Shown here: piece after piece, positions 44,501-51,541 of the stretch
How the letters are laid out: each line of letters opens with the position of its first letter
How positions within the stretch are numbered: the stretch's first letter is position 1
Made by a program: the position numbers and the translations under genes
Notes under the pieces: generated by a model
What the model saw: the letters and a program-made list of their open reading frames with translations, nothing else
Database searches by the model: none
What the model was told of the DNA's origin: nothing
NCBI RefSeq assembly: GCF_017743865.1
Contig: NZ_JAGHRJ010000002.1
Coordinates: forward strand, 930,001 to 994,000
From: Labrenzia sp. R4_2
GTDB lineage: Bacteria > Pseudomonadota > Alphaproteobacteria > Rhizobiales > Stappiaceae
Length of the DNA stretch: 64,000 bases
Reading direction: 5' to 3'

Positions 44501-47279
44501 TGCCCTCGACAACCGCCTGGCAGAAGCCGGTTCGGTCCTGGGCAAGCAGAGCGAGCAACTGACGGAATCCCTGTCTGAGCGCATTGCTGAGATCAATGTT
44601 TCCCTCGGTGCCAAGGTGTTCGAAGTCGCAGAAACGCTCGACACGCGCGCCAGTCAGCTGGAAACCGTCTTGAATGAGCGCCTGGAAAGCATTTCCGGCA
44701 CACTGACAGGTGAAAGCGAGCGCGCTCGCGATATCCTGACCGCTGTCATTTCTGAGGCCGGCGCAACCTTGTCGACCGAAAGCACGCGTCTCCGCGATAT
44801 GGTTCAGGAAGCTGTCGCCAGCGCGGTTCAGTCGCTTGCCGATGAGCGCACCCGCACGGTTGAGATCGTGGACGGTGCCCTGAACGATGCGACCGCGAAG
44901 CTCTCCGGCGAAGGCGACCGGATGCGCCAGATCGTTCTTGGATCCGTTGGCGAAGCCCGCGGCATCCTGGTCGGCGAGAGCCAGAAAGCTGCCGAGCAGA
45001 TCACCCAGACCGTTGCACAGGCGAGCGGCTCGTTGACCAGCGAAAGCCAGCGTGCAGCCGTCCAAATCAGCCAGACCATGGAACAGGCAACTGGGGCCAT
45101 GTCCGGCGAGAGCGCCAAGATCCGCGAACTGGTTCTGGTAGCAGTCGGCGACGCTGCCCGCGCCATGGCTGCAGAGAGCGAAAAAGCGCGCACGCTTTAC
45201 GCTGGCACACTGGCCGAATTCACTGGTTCCCTCACCGGCGAAAGCGACAAGGTCCGCAGCGAGCTGTCGGGCTTGATTGCGGAAATCTCCGGCAACCTGT
45301 CCGCCGAAAGCGAACAAGCACGCATGACACTTGCGCGCACGCTGGAAGAGATCCGCGGTCAGATGTCTGGCGAAGCCAACATGATCCGCACCCGGGTCAA
45401 CAGCGCGGTGTCCGAAGCCGCTGACTTGTTGGTCAATCGCGGCAACGAAGTCGCGACCGAGATGCTCGACAAGGCCTCCGCACTCAACGAAGCCTTCGGT
45501 GCGCGCTCTGGTGAACTGGCGAAAATCGTCGGCACCGATGGCAACGAACTCATTTCAGCGATTGAAATGCGTGCCAACGACCTCACGGGCCGCCTGTCGG
45601 AAGTTCATGGGGCTATCCTTGAAGCCATCACGGTCAAGGGCAAGGATGTCACCGACACCTTTGCGCATACCGGGCTGGACGCCACACGCTCGCTGGTTGA
45701 GGCCGGCGACCGGATTGTTGCTTCCATCAACGAGCGCAGTGATCAGGCAACTCGCCTCCTCACCGATACCAAACATCGGCTCGAGAACGACGTCACCGAC
45801 ATCCTCAACAAGATTGAAACGTCCAACGCGAACCTGCAGGCGATCGTGTCTACTGCCGGGGAGAACCTCTCTGAAGTAGAAGGCAACCTGGCACGCCGTG
45901 CTGGCGAATTCCGCTCAGCCGTCGACCGGGCTGTGTCCGAGACCAACTCGACAACAAGCCTCATCGACGAACAGGTCAGCAATCTGCGCGATGTAACGGC
46001 AACCACACTTGCGGACATCCAGAACCTGACCAACCGCTTTGGCGACCAGTCAGAAGAGCTCACAAAAGCGGCTCGGTACCTGGAAGACACAAACCGCTCC
46101 GTGGAATCCCGTGTCACCGACCGCAAGAGTGCGATCGAAGAGGTCGCCGACACACTTTTGGCGAAGACGGAAGCTGTCGACACGCTCATGCGTTCGTTCA
46201 CACAAACCCTGTCGGAAACGCTGGAAACAGCCGACGACAAGGCTCGCGATGCCGCCGGCATGCTCTCCGCAGCCGCCGAAGCTGCTTCCAAGAAAGTCTC
46301 CGAGCAGTTCGAAAGCATGCGCCTGACAGCCGGAATGGAGGGCCAGAAGGCCCGCGATGCCATCCGAGCCGCTCAGGACGACATCATCGCGGAAATGAGC
46401 AGAACGGTCAGCGATGCGTCCGACCGGTTCAACGACGCGGCGACACGTATGCGCGATGTGGCCCGCGACGTTCACCGCGAACTGGAGGCGACCCGCAACG
46501 AGCTGAAGCAAGGCGTGCTCAACCTTCCGGACGAAGCAGAAGAGTCTTCTGCAGCGCTCCGTAAGGTGGTCAACGAGCAAATCCGCGCCCTGACCGAGCT
46601 GTCGGACATTGTTGCAAAACAATCGAACGCGCTCGACATCTCCAAGCCTCAGGCTCAGGTGGCAACAGCGTCGGCAGCTCCTGCGCCGGCCCCAGCGCCC
46701 GCCCCTGCTCCGCAGATCCCGCAAGCTCCGGTCTTTGCACAGCAGTCTGCTCAGCCGCGCCCAGCGGCTCCGCAGCAGCCGGAAGCCCGCGGTCCGGTCA
46801 ACACCCGCCGCCAACAGCCTGCACAGCCGGACACGTCTGGTTCGACCGGGAAAGGCTGGGTTTCCGATCTGCTGCGCCGGGCCTCGCGAGATGACGACGC
46901 GTCGTCCGACACCGAACAGGGCCGTTCGCCGCTGCAAACGGTGGAAAGCCTGAACTCGCTGTCTGTCGATATCGCCCGTGCGATCGACCACGAGACCTTC
47001 ATCGACCTCTGGGAACGCTACCGCAGCGGTGAGCGGCATGTCTTCACCCGCCGCCTCTATACACTGCAGGGTCAGCAGACCTTTGATGAGATCCGTCAGA
47101 AATATGCACGTGATCCGGAGTTCCGGACTGCTGTCGAACGGTACGTGTCCGATTTCGAGCAGCTCCTGTCCCAGGTCTCCCGTAATGACCGCGACAACAT
47201 GCTCGGTCAGACCTACCTGACCTCAGACACGGGCAAGGTCTACACGATGCTCGCGCATGCCAGCGGCCGGCTCGACTAA
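41580..47279 (+). CDS. giant membrane-anchored hendecad coiled-coil protein (GPR-like)
   Basis: 1899 residues. An N-terminal disordered, Arg-rich cytoplasmic tail (about 1-100, with RRRGRGGRPP) precedes two membrane helices (about 103-125, FWGAFALSAVWAALGTSLFM; 144-166, ILAAIGIVVPIIFFFVMAMM). Residues 305-1404 form 100 consecutive 11-residue units with a hydrophobic residue at position 1, then more coiled coil to about 1700. A Pro/Ala/Gln linker and a conserved C-terminal domain follow (FIDLWERYRSGERHVFTRRL, then LTSDTGKVYTML). This size, apolipoprotein-like repeat and membrane anchor fit the Growth Pole Ring protein of Agrobacterium (about 2100 residues), which organises polar growth. Homology is inferred from architecture. 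It stands alone with its own terminator. Confidence 0.85.
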   Translation: MANPTKAKDPAEAALSAVEEALKLDFGGPEASAADQPAEQETPSDERPSRRAAKTADNSEADKDNQRPARRRGRGGRPPAANDDRRNIGNLIYALQRRPSTAPFWGAFALSAVWAALGTSLFMSSFADRVAGVTDAETLMQSPDMILAAIGIVVPIIFFFVMAMMIWRAQEMRIVARGMTEVALRLAEPEDMAKESILSVGQAIRREVAAMGDGIERAIARASELEVLVHNEVSSLERSYNDNELKIRSLIEELVTQREAIVMNAERVRETIAGAHENFASQLSDTSGELGSNVDQATQRMIDAVNARVEELTSTVDSRIESLGATLNASGNEMVESLTVRAEDYVARLSTTGTELVENLSQTGTTMYETLSYRGNEVNERFAETANTFVETLTKRGLEINETLTTSSTTVVDTLSSKADEFRTALETTGTQVGDTITARGEEINANLSLTSGRLIDTITARTEELVTTVDTRVTHLDEALAETGNRVVESISEKGQTVTDTISIRGAEIVETLSSRSTEVAEILRGTGESIVVDLSLRGGEIAAKLDETAGSLTQTISVRGGELADKLDNISERIYTAISINGTELDERLAARSNEMASILEQQTIGFRETLESVSGQFAAGLGEQTGSLTQKLAETGTQLAELIGSRGDRVAGDINEISGKIAETIEVRGQALNDGLANRLGELETIVSDRGGQLIDAFDTKTLLLSEALDSRLSTLDVTFGNRIETMDSKLGERIETMDASLDQRFSAIDSTLTDRISTMDASLGDRIAAMDTSLEHRFTTMDATLGDRISTMDASLEQRVTTMDTTLGERISTMDSSLGSHINTLDLTLDQRTAAFEAALESRTQILGDAIEQRTTVISDTLEDKTRNITDVLADRSDAITLQLGQRVEAAGNTLANRVDEIGTKLTSHVDTAAGAMAEKAELLTATMTSGTDRIDETLDARARQISDTLISRTKEIAQAFVEGQDEMTSALDNRLAEAGSVLGKQSEQLTESLSERIAEINVSLGAKVFEVAETLDTRASQLETVLNERLESISGTLTGESERARDILTAVISEAGATLSTESTRLRDMVQEAVASAVQSLADERTRTVEIVDGALNDATAKLSGEGDRMRQIVLGSVGEARGILVGESQKAAEQITQTVAQASGSLTSESQRAAVQISQTMEQATGAMSGESAKIRELVLVAVGDAARAMAAESEKARTLYAGTLAEFTGSLTGESDKVRSELSGLIAEISGNLSAESEQARMTLARTLEEIRGQMSGEANMIRTRVNSAVSEAADLLVNRGNEVATEMLDKASALNEAFGARSGELAKIVGTDGNELISAIEMRANDLTGRLSEVHGAILEAITVKGKDVTDTFAHTGLDATRSLVEAGDRIVASINERSDQATRLLTDTKHRLENDVTDILNKIETSNANLQAIVSTAGENLSEVEGNLARRAGEFRSAVDRAVSETNSTTSLIDEQVSNLRDVTATTLADIQNLTNRFGDQSEELTKAARYLEDTNRSVESRVTDRKSAIEEVADTLLAKTEAVDTLMRSFTQTLSETLETADDKARDAAGMLSAAAEAASKKVSEQFESMRLTAGMEGQKARDAIRAAQDDIIAEMSRTVSDASDRFNDAATRMRDVARDVHRELEATRNELKQGVLNLPDEAEESSAALRKVVNEQIRALTELSDIVAKQSNALDISKPQAQVATASAAPAPAPAPAPAPQIPQAPVFAQQSAQPRPAAPQQPEARGPVNTRRQQPAQPDTSGSTGKGWVSDLLRRASRDDDASSDTEQGRSPLQTVESLNSLSVDIARAIDHETFIDLWERYRSGERHVFTRRLYTLQGQQTFDEIRQKYARDPEFRTAVERYVSDFEQLLSQVSRNDRDNMLGQTYLTSDTGKVYTMLAHASGRLD
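43755..44084 (+). repeat. 33-bp coding repeats inside the giant gene
   Basis: About ten tandem 33-bp units encode 11-residue repeats of the form LGDRISTMDAS (residues about 723-832). They are the most regular part of the hendecad array. Units differ mostly by synonymous and conservative changes. Confidence 0.85.
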
Positions 47280-47300
47280 GAGACAGGTCCAGCAGAAACA

Positions 47301-47330
47301 AAAAAGGCGGCTCCTGGGCCGCCTTTTTCC
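47301..47330 (+). terminator. terminator of the giant coiled-coil gene
   Basis: GGCGGC 47306-47311 pairs with GCCGCC 47318-47323, flanked by AAAAA and TTTTT, 27 bp after the stop. The A tract could let it act on the converging MarR gene too. Confidence 0.9.
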
Positions 47331-47370
47331 TTTTCCGAAGACCAGACTTCGGGGTCATTTCACCGTGAAG

Positions 47371-47862
47371 TTAAACGCCCGCATCCCCTGCCATCGTGTC
47401 GAGATTTGCGCGGATCCTGGTCATGATATCCAGCATCGCCTCAATCTCTTGTGGCGCCAATCCACTCAGCATCTTCTGCTCGACCGCCAACAGCTTTGGA
47501 GCCAGATCTTGGAAAGCGGATCTCCCGCTCTCCGATAGAGACAGGAGATAACTCCGGCCATCGGCCTCATTGGATTGACGGGTCAGGAAACCGCGGTCTT
47601 CCATGCGCTTGACGGCTCGGCTGACTACGACCTTGTCCATACTCGACCGATGCACGATTTCGCTCGCCTGCAGCCCCTCCACACTGGAGCCGAGAATGGC
47701 CATTACCCGCCATTCGGCCGGCGCCATGCCGTAATCACGCTGGTAAACATCAGACAGCGCCCGGGTGACATCGGAATAAAACACCCTGACCAAATACGGG
47801 AAAAATGTTTCCAGCTGGAAGCCGTTCGGTCTGAAATCCGTCTCGTTTCCGTGTTCTGTCAT
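47371..47862 (-). CDS. MarR-family transcriptional regulator
   Basis: 163 residues from ATG 47862, which has AAGGAA five bases upstream; an earlier in-frame start adds 22 residues. The winged-helix part reads DYGMAPAEWRVMAILGSS, LQASEIVHRSSMDKVVVSRA, VKRMEDRGFLTRQSNEADGR and SYLLSLSESGR. It is divergent from the TRAP operon, and a palindrome overlies the operon promoter, so it probably represses that transporter and responds to its substrate. Confidence 0.92.
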   Translation of the reverse strand: MTEHGNETDFRPNGFQLETFFPYLVRVFYSDVTRALSDVYQRDYGMAPAEWRVMAILGSSVEGLQASEIVHRSSMDKVVVSRAVKRMEDRGFLTRQSNEADGRSYLLSLSESGRSAFQDLAPKLLAVEQKMLSGLAPQEIEAMLDIMTRIRANLDTMAGDAGV

Positions 47863-47938
47863 GCTGTTCCTTGCCCGAATTGGCTCGATTGTAACCAGTT
47901 TGCTCTGCTGAGGCGTACCGATTAGCAAGATTTTACGA

Positions 47939-47966
47939 TTGACTTAGTTTCAATTGCAACTAATTT
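47939..47966 (+). promoter_or_regulatory. TRAP operon promoter with MarR-type operator
   Basis: TTAGTTTCAATTGCAACTAA at 47944-47963 is a 20-bp palindrome with one mismatched pair, typical in size of MarR sites. A TTGACT -35 (47939-47944) and a TAATTT -10 (47961-47966), 16 bases apart, frame it. A bound repressor would block RNA polymerase. Confidence 0.7.
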
Positions 47967-48031
47967 CGATGAACCCGTTGTTACAGCGGCAAAGCATTTT
48001 GATCGGCAAAGACCGTATGGGAGGAACCGCC

Positions 48032-49060
48032 GTGAAACACTTGAAGCATCTATCTATCCTGGCCGGCTTGACCGCTGGAACACTGACCGGCCTCACCGCT
48101 GCAGCGTCCGCAGATGAACTTGTCCTGTCATCCTGGTTGCCGCCAAAGCACCCGGTCGTGACAGGGGTTATCGAGCCTTGGGCTGAGCAGATCGCCGACG
48201 CGACAGAAGGCCGTGTGACGGTCCGCGTTCTGCCAAAGCCGCTTGGCCCGCCACCGGCCCACTATGACCTTGCCGCTGACGGTGTTGCTGACATCACCTA
48301 TGGCCTGCACTCGTTCACCAAGGACGACCGTTTCCTTCGCTCCCGCATCGGCCAGTTCTCCTTCATCGCCGACACGGCAACAGACGGCTCAAAAGCTTAC
48401 TGGAATGTGTATGGTGGCACTTTGGACGCCCAGGCAGAACATGAAGGCACCAAGCTGCTTGGCCTTTGGGTCCATGGCCCGGGCATGTTCCACAACAACC
48501 AGCGCAAGATTGAATCCGCGAACGACTTCTCCGGTCTCAAAGTCCGGACACCGGGCGGTTATATCGCTGGTTTGTCCCAGGACCTTGGCATCACCACGCA
48601 GTTCATGGGTCCGGGCGAAGTCTATGAAAAGCTCTCCCGCGGCGTGATCGACGGTGTTACCTTCCCGATGGAAGCCCTTCAGGCGTTCAACCTCACCGAC
48701 CACATCAAGTATTCCATGAAGATCCCGGGCGGCATTTACAACACGTCCTGGTTCCTGGTCATGAACGAAGACGTCTGGGACGGCATCTCTGCTGAAGATC
48801 AGGCTGCAATTGAAAAAGTCTCAGGGGAAGCGCTTGCAGAACTTGCCGGTGGTGTCTGGGACGGCGCCGATACGCGCGGGGCAGCTTACATCGCGGACAA
48901 GGACATCGAAGTTTATGATGCCCCTGCCCCGGTTCTCGCCAAGATCAAGGAACTGGCCGGCAAACACGAAGGTGCGTGGGTTGAGGCCGTTTCCGGCACT
49001 GGTTTTGACGGCGCAGCGGCGCTCAGTGAGTTCCGCGCCCAAACCAACGTCAGCAACTGA
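48032..49060 (+). CDS. TRAP transporter substrate-binding protein (DctP type)
   Basis: 342 residues from GTG 48032, chosen for GGGAGGA seven bases upstream; ATG 48017 or earlier would lengthen the signal peptide. The signal reads LSILAGLTAGTLTGLTAAAS, then ADELVLSSWLPPKHPVV. DctP features include GLKVRTPGGYIAGLSQDLGI with the carboxylate-binding arginine and GVIDGVTFPMEAL. It is periplasmic and delivers an organic acid-like substrate, identity unknown, to the DctQM pair that follows. Confidence 0.92.
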   Translation: MKHLKHLSILAGLTAGTLTGLTAAASADELVLSSWLPPKHPVVTGVIEPWAEQIADATEGRVTVRVLPKPLGPPPAHYDLAADGVADITYGLHSFTKDDRFLRSRIGQFSFIADTATDGSKAYWNVYGGTLDAQAEHEGTKLLGLWVHGPGMFHNNQRKIESANDFSGLKVRTPGGYIAGLSQDLGITTQFMGPGEVYEKLSRGVIDGVTFPMEALQAFNLTDHIKYSMKIPGGIYNTSWFLVMNEDVWDGISAEDQAAIEKVSGEALAELAGGVWDGADTRGAAYIADKDIEVYDAPAPVLAKIKELAGKHEGAWVEAVSGTGFDGAAALSEFRAQTNVSN

Positions 49061-49062
49061 TC

Positions 49063-49572
49063 GTGACTGAAGTTTCTAACAAATCGACGACAGGCCGGAC
49101 CTCAAAGGTCCGGCCTGTTATCAATTCGGTCCTTGGCGGGGCATGCCTTGTGGTGCTGTTCGCATTGATCGGCCTGACATGTGTTGACGTGGTTGCCCGG
49201 TATCTCTTCAACAGCCCGGTCACTGGCGCTTACGAATTGACCGAGCTGCTGCTGGCCACACTCATCTTTCTAGCTCTGCCATTGACGACACTTGCCGGCG
49301 AACATATCGAAGTTGAGCTTCTAGACGGCGTCAAAAGCCGGTTTTTGAAGCGCTTTGGAACGCTGATCGCCGGAATTTGCACGATCGGTATCTTCATACT
49401 GATTGCGCTTGAGCTGACCGAGCACGCTGAAAAGCTTCAGCGCCGTGAACAGGTGACGGATTCCCTTGAAATCCCGCTTTATCTCATCGGCTGGCTTGGA
49501 GCTGCCTCCTTCAGCGTTTCGGCCATCGCCGCCGCTGTCTTCTTCTACTCCCGTTTTCGCAAAGAGGCCTAA
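49063..49572 (+). CDS. TRAP transporter small permease (DctQ type)
   Basis: 169 residues from GTG, two bases after the binding-protein stop. Four membrane helices are visible (SVLGGACLVVLFALIGLTCV; LLLATLIFLALPLTTLA; LIAGICTIGIFILIALEL; WLGAASFSVSAIAAAVFFY). DVVARYLFNSPVTGAYELTE is the family signature. It works with the large permease that follows. Confidence 0.92.
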   Translation: MTEVSNKSTTGRTSKVRPVINSVLGGACLVVLFALIGLTCVDVVARYLFNSPVTGAYELTELLLATLIFLALPLTTLAGEHIEVELLDGVKSRFLKRFGTLIAGICTIGIFILIALELTEHAEKLQRREQVTDSLEIPLYLIGWLGAASFSVSAIAAAVFFYSRFRKEA

Positions 49573-49575
49573 AAC

Positions 49576-50883
49576 GTGCTTGAGGCTCTGATTGGTTTTG
49601 GTGCCCTGTTCGGCCTTGTCCTGCTGCGTGTGCCGATCGCCGTTGCCATGATTATCGTCGGCACGGCCGGCTTCGCAATGCTGCGCAATTGGAACGCAGC
49701 CTTCAATCTTCTGGGCAATGCCGCCTTCGACACCGGCCTGTCCTTCACATTGTCGGTCATTCCGCTTTTCATCTTGATGGGCAATTTGCTCACCATTTCA
49801 GGTGTCAGCCAGTCCCTGTTCACGACGGCACACCGGGCACTTCACAAGATGCGTGGCGGCCTGGCAATGGCAACAATCGTGGCGTGCGGCGGTTTTTCAG
49901 CCGTTTGCGGGTCGTCGCTTGCAACAGCGGCCACCATGTCCAAGGTCGCCATGCCATCAATGCGCAAGGCCGGTTACGCCGACAGCCTGGCAACGGGCTC
50001 CATCGCCGCCGGCGGCACCCTCGGCATCCTAATCCCGCCCAGTGTTATTCTGATCATCTACGGCCTTTTGACGGAAGCCGATATCGGCAAGCTCTTTGTT
50101 GCCGGCATCATTCCAGGGCTCCTGGGCGTCGTGTTCTACATGGCGGCTGTCTATGTAACGGTGCTCCTGAAGCCCAATCTCGCGCCGTCCAGTCAAGATG
50201 ACATCCCTGTTGAACGCAAGGATGTGTGGGGGGTTCTCGCCGTTCTTGGCCTGTTTGCGATCATCATGATCGGGATCTATGGCGGGTTCTTCACGCCAAC
50301 CGAGGCCGCAGGGATCGGTGCTGCCACTGCGTTTCTGATAGCACTGTTCTCTGGCGGTTTGACGTTTGAAAAGCTCTTCCAAGCGGGACTGAATTGCGCG
50401 CGGACCACCGCAATGATTTTTGCGATCATCATCGGCGCAGAAGTCTTCTCCAACTTCATCAGCTATGCCGGGGTTCCCGACGCCCTTCTGGAATTCGTCC
50501 AATCGCTCGATGTGAATGCCTATGTGGTCATTCTCGTTCTGGTGTTGATCTATGTGATCCTTGGCGCGGTTCTGGAAAGCTTGTCGATGATCCTCTTGAC
50601 CGTGCCGGTGTTCTTTCCGCTTGTCACGTCGTTGGACTTCGGCACCGGAGCATTGAGCGATCCGGAGATGGTGCTCATCTGGTTCGGTATTATCGTGGTG
50701 GTCGTCACTGAAATCAGCCTGATTTCACCGCCCATCGGCCTCAATGTGTTTGTGCTGCGCTCGGTTCTGACCGATGTGCCGCTGCGCACGATGTTCGCCG
50801 GCATCCTGCCCTTCTGGGCCGCCGACATCCTCCGCTTGGGACTGCTTATAGCCGTCCCGGCACTCTCGTTGGCACTGATCTAG
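49576..50883 (+). CDS. TRAP transporter large permease (DctM type)
   Basis: 435 residues from GTG, three bases after dctQ. About 12 membrane helices. Family motifs include SQSLFTTAHRALHKMRGGLA, ATAATMSKVAMPSMRKAGY, GGTLGILIPPSVILIIYGLL and GGFFTPTEAAGIGAATAF. It imports the substrate using a sodium gradient. It is the last gene of the operon and converges on the MCE operon. Confidence 0.95.
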   Translation: MLEALIGFGALFGLVLLRVPIAVAMIIVGTAGFAMLRNWNAAFNLLGNAAFDTGLSFTLSVIPLFILMGNLLTISGVSQSLFTTAHRALHKMRGGLAMATIVACGGFSAVCGSSLATAATMSKVAMPSMRKAGYADSLATGSIAAGGTLGILIPPSVILIIYGLLTEADIGKLFVAGIIPGLLGVVFYMAAVYVTVLLKPNLAPSSQDDIPVERKDVWGVLAVLGLFAIIMIGIYGGFFTPTEAAGIGAATAFLIALFSGGLTFEKLFQAGLNCARTTAMIFAIIIGAEVFSNFISYAGVPDALLEFVQSLDVNAYVVILVLVLIYVILGAVLESLSMILLTVPVFFPLVTSLDFGTGALSDPEMVLIWFGIIVVVVTEISLISPPIGLNVFVLRSVLTDVPLRTMFAGILPFWAADILRLGLLIAVPALSLALI

Positions 50884-50909
50884 GAAAACGCCCTTGGGCT
50901 CTCGGGCGC

Positions 50910-51515
50910 TCAGACGTTTCTGAGCGTCCAGGCCGCAATATCGGCGAACACCTGCTCTGCCGACTGGTTCATGGCTTCAACCGCCTGTTCAACGCCGGAG
51001 CTGCCGGACGGGGTTTCCCGCCGGAACACATTGTTGGCAACTGTCCGGCCATTGCGGTCATTGACCACCCGCGCTGCAATCTCAACAACACCGCGGTTGG
51101 CGCCTTCAATATTCAGTTCAAACGCCCGGATATCCGTCTGAAGCTGATAGTCGATCAGCAGGCCATCACCCGGGAGTCCGACGCCGCGCAGCCGCCCCGT
51201 GTTTTGGAGGGTTTGCAGCAACTTGTTCTGCACCACATTCGGAAGCGTGTCGGCCCAGGCAACATTTGGGAAATATGAATAGACCGGACCGCTGTCGACC
51301 ACCGCGATGTAGGTCGTATCGAGTGCCTTAAGCGCGCGAGGCGGTGCTACAAGCACCTGGACACGGCTGGATCGCCCCGCCAAGCCGCCGACATCGGCGG
51401 CCTGCAGGCTGTAAAAGGCGGCGGGACCGGAACTGGCGCAACCGGACACCACGGCGCCTGCACCAAGCGCGCTGATAAACGCCCGCCGGCTCAGTCGGCT
51501 GTTTGCCTGTGTCAT
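50910..51515 (-). CDS. ABC-transport auxiliary lipoprotein of an MCE system
   Basis: 201 residues from ATG 51515; a GTG at 51545 would overlap the previous gene's stop. The signal has SRRAFISALGAGAVVSGC, so it looks like a Tat-type lipoprotein with the lipobox VSGC. The mature part matches the ABC auxiliary (PqiC/LptE-like) family: FYSLQAADVGG, VQVLVAPPRALKALDTTYIA, VAWADTLPNVVQNKLLQTLQ. It probably bridges the periplasmic MCE tube and the outer membrane. It is last in the MCE operon. Confidence 0.87.
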   Translation of the reverse strand: MTQANSRLSRRAFISALGAGAVVSGCASSGPAAFYSLQAADVGGLAGRSSRVQVLVAPPRALKALDTTYIAVVDSGPVYSYFPNVAWADTLPNVVQNKLLQTLQNTGRLRGVGLPGDGLLIDYQLQTDIRAFELNIEGANRGVVEIAARVVNDRNGRTVANNVFRRETPSGSSGVEQAVEAMNQSAEQVFADIAAWTLRNV

Positions 51516-51541
51516 CCCCGTCAGTCCCCTATTCCCTGTAC

